Positions 24,915-35,364 of a DNA stretch of 64,000 bases are shown here, piece by piece. The position numbers were made by a program, and so were the translations under genes. The DNA is from Sipunculus nudus (Eukaryota > Annelida > Sipuncula > Golfingiida > Sipunculidae): the NCBI GenBank assembly GCA_026874595.1, contig CM049308.1:25384367-25448366 (forward strand), written 5' to 3'. Positions within the stretch are counted from its first letter, which is position 1. Every line of letters begins with the position of its first letter. The notes beneath the pieces were generated by a model. The model worked only from the letters and a program-made list of their open reading frames with translations, did no database searches and had not been told where the DNA came from.

Positions 24915-25798
24915 AGATAACTTGCATCCAGAAATATTATATTCTGAGAGCTTTTGGTCTTTAGGATGTACATTACTTGTCATTGCGAGACTTTTGTGCT
25001 CTGAACAAGCGAGGTTCATAAAATGTCGTGTGGAAGTGGATTTCTGTGTTTTGTGTACTGAGTTCAGGAACTGTCAAGATATATATCGGGAACATTTAAG
25101 TGTCAGGACTCACTGTGATGACTCTGTATTATATGGGATTAAATTTTGTGAATATGGATGGTTATACACCCTCAGAAACTCAGAAAATGTTAGTACATTT
25201 GTAAGTCTCGTTTAAATCCATTTTGTAATGTTTAGATCTCTGACTTTGTGGTTTTCGCCCATTGCGGTTAGGTCAAGAACCGTCCAGGTCTTATCCGTCT
25301 GATATTTACAATACCTGAAGTCATATAGATCGGGATCATAACAGTGGTATAACCATCAACACGAACTTCAAAGGTTTTTTTTTTTCAAATACCTAATTCG
25401 TTGTCTCGTTATATCTGTATATCACACAGTATGCTCTGGAAGCAACAGAGAGAGGACGATGGGGAGGAAGATTTTCTGCCCCGACAACATACTACCTCGT
25501 CAACTACAACTCCAACCAGACGGACATTCAAGTCCTCACAAAATATGACAGTTGGGACTTTCTTGACAATTATTCAATCGGGAAGAATTTGCCGTGGATA
25601 GACGTGGAACACAAATGTGCCCTGTTGACTACCAGAAATAATAAGGGTCATTGGTACGGCACTTTGGTGATGAAACAATGCGATGAATGGTCAAGATACG
25701 GACCTTCACCTTGGCTTATATCACACACTGTGAAACTGGAACGTGCCAAACCCGTTTACTACTGGTTACGTGAAAATGACCCAGGTATGTGTGTTTGA
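14934..25798 (+). CDS. Secreted fibrinogen-like (FReD-type) protein, 3 exons
   Basis: Three exons fit together: 14934-15000 (donor GTAGGT, phase 1), 15547-15836 (acceptor TTCCCAG, donor GTATAT, phase 0) and 25430-25798 (acceptor CACACAG, stop TGA). They total 726 nt, 241 residues. Residues 1 to about 20 form a hydrophobic signal peptide. Residues 58-70 read VYCDMTTDGGGWT, the hallmark opening of fibrinogen C-terminal and intelectin-type domains. Exon 3 is rich in Trp and Gly (RWGG, LPWID, WYGTL, YYWLRE). The rest does not follow vertebrate fibrinogen closely, and the usual calcium-site region is not evident, so this is probably one of the divergent invertebrate FReD-like families used in innate recognition (inference). 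There are four cysteines. The final exon could instead splice at CCAG|GTATGT (25792), but the stop follows four codons later, making a terminal exon likely. Intron 2 (9.6 kb) carries a Gypsy remnant and tandem repeats. Confidence 0.78.
15837..16689. other. Intron 2 start, with one dispersed-repeat fragment
   Basis: Intronic. About 16155-16250 resembles 58.00-58.10 kb on the same strand, with a shared phrase AGCTGTCAC(G/T)CAAAACGAA followed by similar CTCGCTTGGCTGGTA text. No ORF of note. Confidence 0.5.
16708..16890 (+). repeat. ~73-bp direct duplication in LTR/leader
   Basis: Two and a half copies of a unit starting TTCAGGCGCT(T/G)TGG and containing GGAGACACAACGTTCTTTG and ATATGGTTCGGGTCT lie head to tail at about 16708, 16781 and 16855. 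The first two are nearly identical over the central 45 bp. Confidence 0.85.
17650..19850 (+). pseudogene. Gypsy gag-protease remnant
   Basis: Segments in different frames give a recognisable Gypsy gag. There is a Glu/Leu-rich coiled-coil stretch (about 17700-17850, with stops), then the capsid-like core at 17861-18076, which continues in another frame to about 18200. An open stretch at 18216-19166 (316 codons) carries a CCHC zinc knuckle (C-X2-C-X4-H-X4-C, 18558-18599). After its TAA the frame shifts to an aspartic-protease motif, LIDTGAG (about 19187-19207). It shifts again to the protease tail and linker (19330-19740), which includes a typical linker word, CAVTRSMA. The half of the 316-codon frame after the knuckle has Ser/Asp/Glu-rich repeats built on DSCEE. 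At least three frame breaks plus loss of pol mean it is dead. The capsid and linker style fit Gypsy elements common in marine invertebrates and fish (family knowledge). Confidence 0.82.
19750..21540. repeat. ~330-bp tandem repeats replacing Gypsy pol
   Basis: The phrase AGCATTCTACAGG recurs at about 20138, 20469, 20796 and 21264. It is embedded in a longer unit that also contains CTGTCTGTCAGTTGTCCT, TTCTTGCTGGTTCTTG, ATATCTCGAAA, CCGCTAGGGGGCGCTGCAC and a CTTCCTCTG(C/T)GTCTTCTTCATAAC stretch. Spacing is about 331, 327 and 468 bp. Copies are diverged and the ends are ragged. ORFs across it are fragments without coding character. Confidence 0.8.
21844..21900. repeat. (AT)n microsatellite
   Basis: An AT dinucleotide run just beyond the right Gypsy LTR remnant. 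Confidence 0.96.
22041..22233 (+). repeat. Direct repeat, left copy (partner 23.87-24.06 kb)
   Basis: This ~195-bp block begins TAATGTTTCCAAT and ends GGGGAAGATAACAATGATT. It is matched in the same orientation at about 23866-24056. The two copies share phrases such as CTCATAAATTGAA and ATTATTCTCTGAATAGCATTT, and differ by scattered changes and small indels. Confidence 0.8.
22849..23038 (+). repeat. ~95-bp tandem duplication
   Basis: A unit beginning TTAAAACA(T/G)TGAGTTTTG and ending CCCCAGACAAAGTCG occurs twice head to tail (starts about 22849 and 22944). Differences are very few, so the duplication is recent. Confidence 0.9.
23866..24056 (+). repeat. Direct repeat, right copy (partner 22.04 kb)
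   Basis: Second copy of the block at 22041-22233, about 1.8 kb away. The DNA in between (23.1-23.8 kb), and the DNA after this copy (24.2 kb), contain related phrases such as CTGGTGGCG(C/T)C and GTGGCGTCCATC, so a larger repeat family may be involved. Confidence 0.78.
24057..25429. other. Intron 2 end; (GA)n microsatellite, no exon seen
   Basis: Last part of intron 2. A GA dinucleotide run at about 24864-24909 sits inside a 145-codon open frame (24778-25215). That frame owes its length to the microsatellite and shows no family resemblance. The stretch about 24470-25340 might be a solo LTR because it ends in ATAACAGTGGTAT, but no paired terminus was found. Exon 3 of the fibrinogen-like gene starts at 25430. 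Confidence 0.5.
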
Positions 25799-27109
25799 TA
25801 TAACACTCATAAAGGGGCCTTATATAACATTAACATTACACGGAGAATACAAACCAAGCACCATCATCCAGGCCCGCTAGAAAAATAATCAATCCGACGT
25901 AATTGAGGTGAAATCACAGACGCAATAACACTACACTTCAAATACGCTTCCACCTAGTTAAAATGAAAATACATTGTAAATGTTTGGATATATTGTAAAT
26001 GCGCATAGATAACATTGACAGTTTTATTGTGTTAAGGCCCCTTTTTGTTGTCATACAAATTGAGTCGTACTGTCCGTCACTAGAGGTCACTGAAGTTAAA
26101 ATTTTATCCTTTCTTCGTTCCTCTGTATGATTCATTAACTCAAGAATCAACCACCCTTCTGTGATTCAAATTGCCTCTGAATTGTAACAAATGCTCGTTT
26201 TCACAAAAGTAAATTGATATTCATGGGATCTTTCATTTTTTTCAAAGATATAACAAGACTGACAGAAAGAGTCGCAGAGGTCTTTCTGTCAATTGAGAAA
26301 ATATATCTATTCGATGAAACGAAACTTTTCGTTACTTTTACTAAAACATTTGCAGTCAAGCCCGCTTCTTGTCATATCGAAGGCTCATGCATAAATTATG
26401 ATAATAACCGGGATATGACATTATGCGGGCTTTAACGTCAATGTTCTTTTTAGTCATAGAAAGAGCATTATGTCTCAAACGATATTAAATAAATCGTCAA
26501 TAAAAAGAAAACAAATTTTTTTGAATATTCTTTGCGCAATGGAATATCAAATTACGATTATGCTCACCTGACAATTTATTTCCTGTAAGTTTTGTGCCGC
26601 ATGCCGCAATAACTAAAAAAAATCCGACTTGTCAACAGAAAGAGACGTACCGTCTGGGTCATGAGGTCAAATGTGCGGAAATATGTGGCACAGTTATAAT
26701 GTTATTATATACGTAGGCAAACTATTTTACTAGATAATTCTTTCCCGACTTATTTTGCGTCTTATTTTCCGGATGTCTTAATAATGACTCAAACTTCCAT
26801 GATCGTCTTAATGATAGGACTGTTTCGGGAGCGGGATCGTCATGCCATTGTCAACATTTTTATGTTTCGCCGCGATTGAGGTTTTGGACCGGGTATCTCG
26901 ATCCTCCAGTGCTTACAAAAGCTCCTGCTTTTCGTGGACCCTACAAGGAAATTTCCAGACGTAAACAACGTTTAGAGCTTGTGCTTCATATCATCTCGGC
27001 GAAACGTCACATGTGTGATATGTGATCGCAAACATCACCCTTGTTAACGTATGAAGAAACGCAATGATCTGGATCACCGTGGTATCTTAAGACATTAAAA
27101 AGCTAAGTG
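25799..27109. other. Intergenic DNA upstream of the 125-residue ORF
   Basis: AT-rich until about 26800, then GC content rises towards the next ORF. AATAAA-type signals near 26485-26505 could serve the fibrinogen-like gene. No TATA box or clear upstream exon for the next ORF was identified. Confidence 0.45.
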
Positions 27110-27487
27110 ATGGCGTGCGACAACTTGAACCGATTGGTTGATAAAAACCTTCAGACCGGTCTGACTCTACCCGGACGTGGAGGACCCGGATGTACAGCCT
27201 CTTTCACGATCAACGTCCCATCAGACAACATCGCAAGCATGAACTTTCTGGTACGTGTTTTCGGGGGAAATCTTGGCACAGAAAATCTGATCGTGGCCCA
27301 CGCAGAAACACTGTCTCTGCCCAAAGGCTGGTTCAAATTGTGTCACGTGATCAAACATGTCGCCGGAGTAGACAAACTTGATTTCGCCTGTGACATGACC
27401 ACTCCCAGCGTGCTACATTTGGTTGTGTTCGCGAAGGAGGAGGACATTGCAGTCACAGAAATCGCAGCGATCAGAATAAATAACTGA
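27110..27487 (+). CDS. Small intronless protein, 125 residues, unassigned
   Basis: The ATG at 27110 follows an in-frame TAA (27104-27106), so the start is well limited; the stop is TGA at 27485-27487. The frame is clearly more GC-rich than its surroundings and has balanced, coding-like codon use. I do not recognise the family. The protein has no signal peptide or membrane segment, four cysteines, and alternating hydrophobic stretches such as MNFLVRVFGG, ENLIVAHAE, LHLVVFAKEE and VTEIAAIRIN. These suggest a compact beta-rich fold (inference). There is no intron, and an AATAAA at 27677-27682, about 190 bases after the stop, fits a short transcript. It lies 1.3 kb downstream of the fibrinogen-like gene on the same strand with its own start. 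It could be a retrocopy, a transferred gene or a lineage-specific gene. Confidence 0.6.
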   Translation: MACDNLNRLVDKNLQTGLTLPGRGGPGCTASFTINVPSDNIASMNFLVRVFGGNLGTENLIVAHAETLSLPKGWFKLCHVIKHVAGVDKLDFACDMTTPSVLHLVVFAKEEDIAVTEIAAIRINN

Positions 27488-30400
27488 ATTGATGTTACAC
27501 CATCATTCCAGCTATTTTTATTTCGGATGGCTTAAATTGACAGGACATTAAAAGCTTTGGTTGTGAAAAGCTTGATATAAATTTGGAAAGACTGCACGAA
27601 AGTAATTAATTGAGGATAGCGTTATATTACCTTTTGAATCTATTACACATTACCGTCTTTAAAATTCTCATATTTGAATAAATATAGAACAGGTGGGTTA
27701 ACATGCATAAAGAATGAAAAATTTTAAACTTAATCATGAAAGTAGAATTCTGCAGCTGTACATAGCACTTAGTTAAGCTTATATGAAATAAAATGTAGGC
27801 AGTTACCTCTACAAAAAAAATAAAGAAATATTATTATACAATAATGTATACTTCTTTTTACTGTCACAAACTGGTGTTGGCAATGTAAAATTATTTTTTT
27901 TAAATATTTTATTTATATCATGATAAAAGTATTTAAAAAGTCGTAATCAACGATTGATTTGTAAACTGTAAGAAAGTGAATTTGATAGGAATTCCCTGCG
28001 TCCTTTGATGTCAGCTATAGATGTTTTGGAGTTTGAATTCCTTTGTTTGTCTCTATAATAGTAGGCGCTTTAATCATGTGTCATGTGCTCTTTCTTACGA
28101 TCGGTTGATTACAAGGGTTGTCTCCAAAGAATGGTGTTTCCAGGAGACCTTTGCTGTCCAAGGGCGGTTCCAAGTTATGAACAATCAAAAAGCCCGAGAA
28201 AGTGCATTAATATTATTTCTTGAGGCATTTACATTTACGGACCGAGATAAAATGCATTGAATCAGTTTAAAAAATTCTGGTTTTCAACTTTCTTAAATAC
28301 TAATGGTATTAAGATATTTTAGTCTAGTGTAAGATAATTATGTATACCTTTGATACCACGTGTGGTCACTGAAAGCAGTTTTCATTGAGAAAGTGATGTG
28401 AATATATATAGAATATGTTACATCCCTTTCAAATAGAGTTATACATGTTATAGAGTATATATATGTTATGGTACTTCGGCTTTCATATTAGTACGTGTTC
28501 TATTAAAAGAATAAATCTTTAACTTAAGCGTCCAAATGTCTCATTTCTCTATTCCCAGGCGTTTGACATATGTGGCAGGAAATTAGAGAATATAGGTGCA
28601 GAATGCTTTTTAAACCACCGAGCATTTGGTATTAAAAAAAGCATCAAAACATGAAGAGAATTAAAATTGTTACATTATTTCACCTTTTGGTGACGTTTTG
28701 TCTAATTAAGGGAGAAATTCAAATTATTATTTGCAAAATTATTATAGAACATTTAAAGCCAGGTATTCACCTACATTTTCTATAGAATTTACGTAATTTT
28801 TTCTGGCTAAATATGATGAAATCTAGGCAATTCCTGTGAGGAAAAGTTCTTGTAACGCTTCTGTGGAGAATGTATGCGCTCGTTTATCTATAATCTATTT
28901 GTAAACACAGCAAAATTGTCAACAGGAAAACTATATAACGTGAGGTGGTTGACTGCATATATGTCGAAGTTGAAGGGTTATAAGTTGTAAACCGCCATTG
29001 GCAAACTGTGGTTCCTCTGACTTGCCGCTAGATGTCCTTGATGAATGTGTTTGGATTATTTTTGAGTACAAAACAGTTTAAAAAAAGTCGATATAAACAA
29101 AACAAACAGCATGTGTGCGATTGATTCGGCGATTTCTGACCTATTTGTATCAAAAGACTAAGGATTATCTTTTGAGTATAGCCCATTTCACCTCCTGCTA
29201 TCCACCTGTTTTTGTAGATACTTAAAAGTTTATATTTTTCAATAATTTCCAAGAAAAAAACAAATGGAAGTGACAACCTAATATGGCAATTAAGAATCTT
29301 ACAATAAATCACCTGTTTATGTTTCACAACATTTTAGTCTCTTCACCATGCTCTGGCGGATATGACGTGTCCCTCCATAAGTAGCCATATTTGTTTTAGC
29401 TGGTTATATTTTTAGAGTGTTTACATGAGATCATCCAATCAGAGGCTGTCAGTTGAGGCTGTTTTTGCATGTGACCCACGACCTTGACCGCCATAAGTGG
29501 GTCTGATATGTTGTAAAATGTAGACTGATTTCTCATATTTTCAAAAAATTCTTAAATGAGGTGTTAGGAAGGTATTAATTTGCCTTGATGAAAATAAGGT
29601 CCTTTAATCCTCTACTCTACCCTACACTACAATTGATTCCCTTGAAATGTAACTATTAACAATTTTCATAGCAAAAAAAAAACAGGTGGACACGAGGGGA
29701 TGAAATAGACTATAATAAACATCAGATATCGGAATAGGCCCCTTTATTTGGCGAATTCTACAAATGATTCTAAAGCAGGCTCCCGAAACCTTTGATGAGA
29801 CCTATACCTCAAAGGTTTACTGAGGCCCTGCAGATTGTTGGCCGAACATGATCTGCGTTGTTTAGAATAACCGTGTTCATGTTCATCCGCATAGTCATCA
29901 CATTTTACGCTTTAGTGCCGTAATTTTCTTCCACGCCACCAGATGGCGCCATGACAGCAAAACTGGTGCTCGAAGAAAGCACAGGAAAGGAGCACAGAAA
30001 ACTTGTCTTGCCCCTACTTTTTTTACGCCTGTGGGAGATATAATACTTATAACTATACATATGATCTTCCAACTCAAAAATACAACTATATGACATAAGA
30101 CAATTAGTGAAATTTAAGAAGAAAATGACTTTACAATTCTATTTTGAACGTTCAAAAATAAACACCATTGGTTATTCTTAATCAGATTTATTCGCATGGT
30201 ACCGAGGAAGTCTACCCTTTAATTTATTTGAAGCTTAGTCCTTTTTAAGTGTTTTTCAGGGGCAGATTTCGAGTCTAACAATTTTGTGCACAAGCGAACC
30301 TTGGTCCAAGTGCGTCGCAGACCATGATCTTAAGTGTGGATTGTTATTGGCCCTTTACACATTCTCCTTTTTTATCACCGTAGACTACTGTGAAAAAAGA

Positions 30401-30999
30401 TAAAAAATGTGTGTAATCTCGACATATACCTGTTATAAAGCATATTTTATGAAAATGTGCCCAACCAATTTTCAGAAATATATTTTATTGGTTAAATGTT
30501 TGCTATTGTCTATGAATTAAGACACATCTGACAGCTTTTTTCTCAGCAAAGTGTATATGACTTTGAACAAAAATATAATAATCACGTTGACAATAGTTTG
30601 CCTGGTGAAAGTGATGGTGTGATCCACATGTTTAACTATATTAAAAGTTGTTTTGTTATATTTTAACAATTATAAAATGGCAGTCACGAATGAGTATTAA
30701 GCCTGACTCCGATCATCTTTGAATATTTCATTAAAGTTAAACAAAGTGCATCGTCCTCACATATGATCTTGCCGCCGTGCAAACTTATAAAAGTTAGAAT
30801 AAGAAGTATGTTAAAGTTGTTTTCTCCTTATAATATTGGTGTCCGCCAATATTTCTCCCTCAGGTACGAGAATGGAATTATGCTTGTATCGGCCGTGATC
30901 AGTGGCATTTACCTTGAATATATATCGCGTACACGCCATCTTGTGGCAAACCTTCTAACTGTTGCTTCTCGGTTTCTTCTTTCCTTTAAGAAGCTTATA
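27488..30999. other. AT-rich non-coding DNA
   Basis: About 3.5 kb with no recognisable gene. ORFs at 28021-28260 (+) and 29028-29327 (-) lack coding features. No repeat unit is evident. Confidence 0.45.
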
Positions 31000-31190
31000 G
31001 GGAGGTACGGAGACCGTATGCTGGGATAGTTTTGCCTGGAAACCTTTGTATAGCCCAAACTTTAACTGATAGTGTGAAAGAATAAGTAAAATATTGGTCC
31101 TGATTATGTCCCTTTGACTTCTCCTAATTTTGGAGATCAGATGGTCTTGTTATTGTTAACAAACACACACTAACTGTGTTTACTCACACA
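31000..31190 (+). repeat. Dispersed repeat B, permuted old copy
   Basis: The segment with TATGCTGGGATAG, AACTGATAGTGTGAAAGAATA and CCTGATTATGTCCCTTTGA matches 58.54-58.64 kb. The following TGTTAACAAACACACAC...CTGTGTTTAC stretch matches 58.45-58.49 kb. The two blocks occur here in the reverse order of the 58-kb copy, as if permuted. Confidence 0.6.
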
Positions 31191-31979
31191 CTGAAGCTTT
31201 TCAACGTATGAAGCAGTAGACTGGCCCAGTCGATGTAATGGTTAAAACATAATTCCTCTCACTAATAGAGTCATCAAACTTTGCTGTGTCGCAAAGCTAA
31301 GAACAGGTACTACCACCTCGTGGCAAATTATATAACTAAAGTACGGCTCTCTGGTCGACTAATCATCGACTGGTAAACTCCGGTCATTATGGAGCGGTCA
31401 GCGCCGCACATCACCGCCTCGCTAAACTAAGGTCTTTTCCAGTGACGTCAGCGGTGGTCTTTCCCAGAATCTTTTTCAAAACCAACATGGTTCATTTAGT
31501 CATCGCCTATTCCGGGCTACAGTTTGCTACTTATATCCCATTTAATCAGTCTTGATATTTTTAGGCCGTCGCTTATGTTGAGTTCGGCGAGACTTTAAAA
31601 CACTTTAACCCTCAGCTTCAGTGTTAACGTTTATAGGACCACCACTATGCAAAATGGGCCTGTTTGAACATAACGTAGGCCTAACAAACTCTGACTCGGC
31701 CAATCAGCGCGAGATATTCAGGTGCACACGCGAAGAGCGCAGTCAAAATGTACCGGCTGGCTGAAATGGTCACGATTCGCGAGTGGCACTTTGGCAGTTA
31801 ATACACGGGTACACACAAATGCTGCCAGCTGTTCTTGTCACCACAGCAGAGGTGATATTACTGGAACTGTCGTTACAAAATTGTTGTGATAGTGTCTACA
31901 ATATGCACTTACATTTGGCCCATGGACCGTAATATTCTTTCAGCAGAGATATATCATTCAGTGCGAATGTTACCAAGCG
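31191..31979. other. Non-coding; CRE-like and CCAAT words
   Basis: Moderately GC-richer than its surroundings. It contains a TGACGTCA palindrome near 31442 and a CCAATCAGCG word near 31700. These may be promoter-type sites, but no adjoining exon was found on either strand. Confidence 0.35.
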
Positions 31980-31990
31980 AGTCGAGCTGT

Positions 31991-32526
31991 AGACTGGTTT
32001 CCTGCTCTATTATGGCCCTCTGCCAAGCATAGAGACAGGCGTACAACGCCATCTTGAGTACTCCCAGTTGCAACTCCTGACTTACCTAGAGACTGGTTCC
32101 AACTTCAGTATGCACGCTCATACCGGTTATCATGGACGTTCACGCGATCCTGGTTGAGTATCCGTGAAGATTTCTTATAAAATAACTTTCTTTAGTTATT
32201 TCTAGTTTTCAAATATTGAAGAATGAGTTTTTTGCACAAAAATGAATGATGGATGCATAGATAATACGATATACTTAATCTTTGATTTTCCACTGTACGT
32301 AGCAGTGATTTATTATAAATATCCATAAATCTAATCATTAATGTCACATTTAATATACAGCCAACTTTTGGTAACTTTTTTGAGCAAAAGAAATGCTTAT
32401 TTTTATCAAATATAATATATACTGGAGTTGGTACCAGTCTGCCAAGAGTACAAAAGATGGCGTTGTACGCCCGTCTCTATGATTGGCCTAGAGCAGCGGT
32501 GCCATAATAAAGCGGGGTACCAGTCT
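31991..32526. mobile_element. Non-autonomous Mutator-like (foldback) element
   Basis: Long imperfect inverted repeats of about 115-123 bp form the ends: 31991-32113 pairs with 32411-32526. Both begin AGACTGGT and share TATTATGGC, GGCGTACAACGCCATCTT and CCAACT(T/C)CAGTAT. Each arm repeats AGACTGGT again about 90-100 bp inwards (32090 on the left, 32440 on the right, complementary). The element is flanked by a perfect 11-bp direct repeat, AGTCGAGCTGT, at 31980-31990 and 32527-32537, directly abutting both ends. Long terminal repeats with a 9-11-bp target duplication are typical of Mutator-like elements (family knowledge). The roughly 300-bp centre has no ORF, so any movement depended on another element's transposase. 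Confidence 0.82.
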
Positions 32527-32537
32527 AGTCGAGCTGT

Positions 32538-33289
32538 AGGACCGCTGTTGGCGTTCTCATAGCAACGATGTCATTCACATGAGGCGTGGCGGTATGATAT
32601 GCAAATGCGGGGGAATCGTCAGGTCCTCAGAAAGCCTTGTGACGCCCTAATATGCAAATATCAGGGATTCACCCAACGGACTTTACAGGGCTTTAGTGAT
32701 AAGAGCTGGCACTGAGTTAGGTCTATCGGTACATGGAATCACGTTTAATTTTTAGCACTTTTATAAGTAAACGCATACACTAAAGGACAGGGCTAATAAA
32801 GCAGGTGAATTGGCGATTTCATATGTTTATGTGCTGGGATCAATGTTGATAGTTGGCTGAGAAAAAATGAAAATATAGCGTCAGATGGCTTATGCTCAAC
32901 AAATATTAGTAACGCAGGGGCAGATCCAGGATCGAGGAAAAAAGCAGGGGTCCAACCGTGGAGGACTACAGACAAAATCTAAAAAAAGGTCCCTATGTCA
33001 AGAAAGGGGGGGGGGGGGGGCTTATATTGCTTAAAAAGTTGAAGAGTCTGAAAAAGGCATATGCATTATATGCATTATATATAATTAAATTTAGATATAT
33101 TTTATTTTTGAACTTAACATATATATTTTTTTTACTATCTAAGCAATAGATGAGACATAAGTTAATTTAACATCAAACTTGCCACATATTTCATTAATAG
33201 AATCTTATTAATATCAGCAGAATACTTGTTTATAGCTTCCTTGCAAGAGGCTGACAGGATTTTCTTTAGTTGCTTTTCCTTGTTTTGTC
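32538..33289. other. Non-coding; octamer words, G run
   Basis: Two ATGCAAAT-type octamer words lie near 32599 and 32652. A G run follows at 33006-33020, near a CAGATCCAGGATCG phrase typical of invertebrate dispersed repeats. No gene seen. Confidence 0.4.
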
Positions 33290-33725
33290 TTTAAATCTGT
33301 CAGCAACTTTTGGTCTATCATCTTTATTCTAATGGCTGTGTGGCTATTGGTGATTTTCTTCACCATTTCTTGTTGTTGTGTTTCTGTAAGAGTCTTTTTC
33401 TTGTGTTATTTTCTTTTTTTTTGTCTGTCGATCTATCAGTAGCTTTTGAGATTTCATCATTTTTTGCCTAATAGCTGCTTTGATATGTGTTTTCTTCATC
33501 ATTTCTTATTATAGTGCTTCTGTAAGAATCCTTGTCTTGTGTTCTTTTCTCTTTTTGTCTTACAATCTTTCTGCAGCTTTATATGTTTCATCTTTCTTCT
33601 TCCTGATGGTTGCTTGGCTTTGGGTGTTTGTCTCTTTTTTTCTGGTTGTGTGTTCGTTTATGTACTGTTTCATTGAATCTATCTTTCTCTGAAGAAAATC
33701 ACGAATCGAGGGATAATTTCGTGTT
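33290..33725 (-). repeat. ~140-bp tandem repeat, three diverged copies
   Basis: Three copies share (plus strand) a T-rich start, ATCT(G/T)TC, AGC...TTT, TTTCATC, a GGCTTTGG/GGCTATTGG-like word, CATTTCTT and TTCTGTAAGA. On the minus strand the last copy opens as a 65-codon Lys/Thr/Gln-rich frame (33560-33757). The other copies contain stops, so this is either a decayed repetitive coding exon or plain DNA repeat. Confidence 0.6.
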
Positions 33726-35364
33726 ACCATTGTCACCTTAAGTATTGTTACGGACATATCACTCCTCTTTTGGTTTCAAGGGTTTATTTAAAACGAATAT
33801 GTAAAATAAAATGTACAATATATCTACATATTAAAACAAATCAAATCGAGATCAGATCAAGATACATAAAAGCACATTCATAAAACAAAACTTCACAATT
33901 AAATGGTGTTTGTTTCAGCACCTATCAGATTGAATTTTTTCTTTGATAATGTTCAAATACCATATATTATGACCCTTGTAATATTACAACAAATAGTATG
34001 CTTCTGTTTGATTAACACAGATGCTGCATGAAGAATATGTGAATCCAAAGTAGCTAAAAAAGGGAAAACAGAAAAAATAATAAGTTGACACAGAATGATG
34101 ATATTTATTTCAGATATTTATGAGCTAAATGATCGTGGTAATTACAGCATACAGGACAACAGAATTTAAACATACTGATAATTTTTACCAATTTGTTATT
34201 TAATAACTTATTTGAAACGCACTTTGTTATAGTCACGTTATAATACTGATCTAATTTACTAATTTCTTGATGAGTTATTTACATGAATCATAAGGCAAAG
34301 ACTATTATATATTTGTAAAAAAGAAGATTTACTATTATCAAAGGAATGGATTGGTTAATAACCATGACTGAAAAAAAAAACAGAAATAGATTTAATGTGT
34401 GAAATTATGTCAGAAAAACTTAGGGAGGTCTAATTTTTTTCAATGTATTAACCATTTAAAACTTGTATAGACTCTAACATATTATTGCTGCAAACATGTC
34501 TTATAAAGCAACTAAAAAAAGATATCTTCAACCAGCCATAATTTTCTATGTCATTTTAAGATGAAATATAATAGAAATTATATTTTGAAGTCTTGTATTG
34601 TTAGCATAATGGATTTACAAAGAACCTTATATGGGAAAACCGAACAAAGATTAACTGTCAAAAAGCTTTGTAAAAAAAGCACTGTACTAACTCTCTTTTT
34701 TAATATATCACCATGAAAACTTGTAATGAATTTCCGTTGGAAATATGCCATATTGAGGGACTGATAATGAATCCTTAATAAGTAAATCCAAAAAAAAACC
34801 TTTTAAATTAGAAGAGCTAAAGAAGCAATGCTACGTGTGAAATACATATTTTTGTCAAAATCAGCATGTAAACAGTTTCCAAGGAATTTGCTGTCATACA
34901 AGTATTCCTAGCCCCATTTAATACATTATGTAAAAAGGAGTTTGAAGACCTTTGGATACATCTCCTGAAATGTTTTATTTAAATCATAATTATAAAAATA
35001 CAGAAAATAATTTCATATATATAAACAGCACATAAAACAAAACTATTTTTTCACAACTTACTGTAATTTGATTACAACACAAAAAAACTTAAATGATTCA
35101 GTAATGTTTATCAATTATTTCCAATGTTATTATATTAACAGCCGATCAGTCAATGAAACAGATACATCTTACTGCAGGACAAATAGCACTTACACCTCAG
35201 CTTACAGCTGTACAATATAGTGATGTTACACATTTTGACACAGAACAATATCAGTAAAGAAATATTTCATGGAATACAGCCTACTGAACTACAGGGAACC
35301 AGAGACTGCTGAACTACATATTATATACTACTGCAATACAATAATATGAACATTAATAACAAGA
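33726..35364. other. AT-rich non-coding DNA
   Basis: No ORF or repeat of interest seen. Confidence 0.4.

Noticed and set aside
24778-25215. 145-codon ORF with a long Arg-Glu run
   Set aside because: Its length comes from a GA microsatellite and the flanks look non-coding.
24470-25345. Solo LTR before exon 3 of the fibrinogen-like gene
   Set aside because: Only a suggestive end (ATAACAGTGGTAT) was seen; no second copy, matching ends or target duplication.
27110-27487. The 125-residue ORF as a further exon of the fibrinogen-like gene
   Set aside because: It has its own ATG after an in-frame stop and no good acceptor, while the upstream gene already ends at 25798.
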